5,531 nucleotides of DNA, taken from Oligoflexia bacterium. Lineage in GTDB: Bacteria; Bdellovibrionota; JAFGOL01. Shown here one piece after another: positions 5,276 through 5,531 of the stretch; positions within the stretch are counted from its first letter, which is position 1, and each line of letters opens with the position of its first letter. Both the position numbers and the translations under genes were made by a program. Under the pieces are notes generated by a model, which worked only from the letters and a program-made list of their open reading frames with translations, was not told where the DNA came from and ran no database searches. Location: positions 1 through 5,531 of the forward strand of contig JAFGOL010000224.1 in assembly GCA_016926495.1 (NCBI GenBank). Reading direction: 5' to 3'.

Positions 5276-5488
5276 ATGAACAGGAATTTATTGTTGTCAT
5301 TGGTATTAAGCTTTTTTGTTTATTCATGCGGTTCTGATAAATCCGACCCGGCACCTTCCGGAACAGCAGTGGTGGATTATCAGATAAAAAATGCGGTGTT
5401 CCCGGAACATTCTTTGAATTATTCCGGAAGTTTTAAAATTCATAATTATAAATGGTTCCTTGTCCAGACAGAAATTTTATTCTGTTAA
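5276..5488 (+). CDS. Short predicted lipoprotein, function unknown
   Basis: This 70-residue open frame begins MNRNLLLSLVLSFFVYSCGS. It has a positively charged start, a hydrophobic core (5-15) and a lipobox-like VYSC with Cys 18 as the lipidation site; Tyr at -2 is unusual but tolerated in some phyla. A short Gly/Ser/Asp/Pro linker (GSDKSDPAPSG) of the kind common after lipidated cysteines follows. The start is well supported by GAGGG (5265-5269), 6 nt before ATG. The rest (VVDYQIKNAVFPEHSLNYSG) looks like the beginning of a beta-rich exported domain. The last 20 residues (FKIHNYKWFLVQTEILFC) change character and end abruptly, so the protein may be a truncated or interrupted form of a longer lipoprotein whose remainder lies beyond the window or is lost. 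I do not recognise a family. It is not part of the importer operon: the gap is 306 bp and there is a separate candidate promoter. Confidence 0.6.
   Translation: MNRNLLLSLVLSFFVYSCGSDKSDPAPSGTAVVDYQIKNAVFPEHSLNYSGSFKIHNYKWFLVQTEILFC
5468..5485. repeat. 6-bp inverted repeat at the end of the lipoprotein ORF
   Basis: ACAGAA (5468-5473) and TTCTGT (5480-5485) pair perfectly around the loop ATTTTA, immediately before the stop codon TAA (5486-5488). A second small dyad, AGGT/ACCT (5488-5491 and 5496-5499), follows. Neither is followed by a T run. They may be chance, a weak 3' structure, or sequence belonging to an inserted element at the right edge. Confidence 0.35.
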
Positions 5489-5531
5489 GGTGTAAACCTC
5501 CATTATGCAGCTTTCTCCTGTTTCTTTTCAA

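Noticed and set aside
5433..5531. Minus-strand open frame entering from the right edge, about 32 codons
   Set aside because: It is too short and incomplete to call a gene; kept only as part of the right-edge interruption finding.

Overview
The window holds one complete, compact operon for a carbohydrate-type (CUT1, MalEFGK-like) ABC importer, preceded by a stand-alone hemerythrin-domain gene and followed by an intergenic stretch with a 17-bp tandem repeat and a short predicted lipoprotein gene. Coding regions are moderate in GC with AT-rich gaps. The lipoprotein suggests a diderm or spirochaete-like bacterium, and the hemerythrin gene suits an anaerobe or microaerophile. Neither identifies a phylum, and no rRNA or tRNA is present.

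Layout: 1-311 carries two minus-strand open frames joined by a TAATG overlap (end of an unrecognised gene, or one frameshifted gene, leaving the window on the left). 367-894 (+) is a cytosolic hemerythrin/HHE protein with its own predicted promoter. 982-4969 (+) is the importer operon in the order solute-binding protein, permease 1, permease 2, ATPase. It has a predicted promoter at 912-940 and an imperfect 28-bp palindrome on the predicted transcription start. 4970-5275 is non-coding, with four tandem 17-bp repeats, a perfect 8-bp inverted repeat and AT-rich sequence. 5276-5488 (+) is a 70-residue predicted lipoprotein whose C-terminal end may be unnatural.

The four importer proteins should work as one machine. 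The membrane-tethered or exported binding protein captures an oligosaccharide-like solute, the two six-helix permeases form the channel, and the MsmX/UgpC-type ATPase drives uptake. Three translational junctions are very tight (35-nt overlap, 8-nt overlap, 11-nt gap with the ribosome binding site touching the previous stop). Their Shine-Dalgarno positions move three start codons well inside the longest open frames, to ATG 2225, GTG 3120 and TTG 3938. No glycosidase, kinase or regulator gene is in the window, so the substrate cannot be named.

I found no clearly new biological system. The observations most worth following up are the operator-like palindrome, the 17-bp repeat array, and the two edges, where genes may be disrupted.
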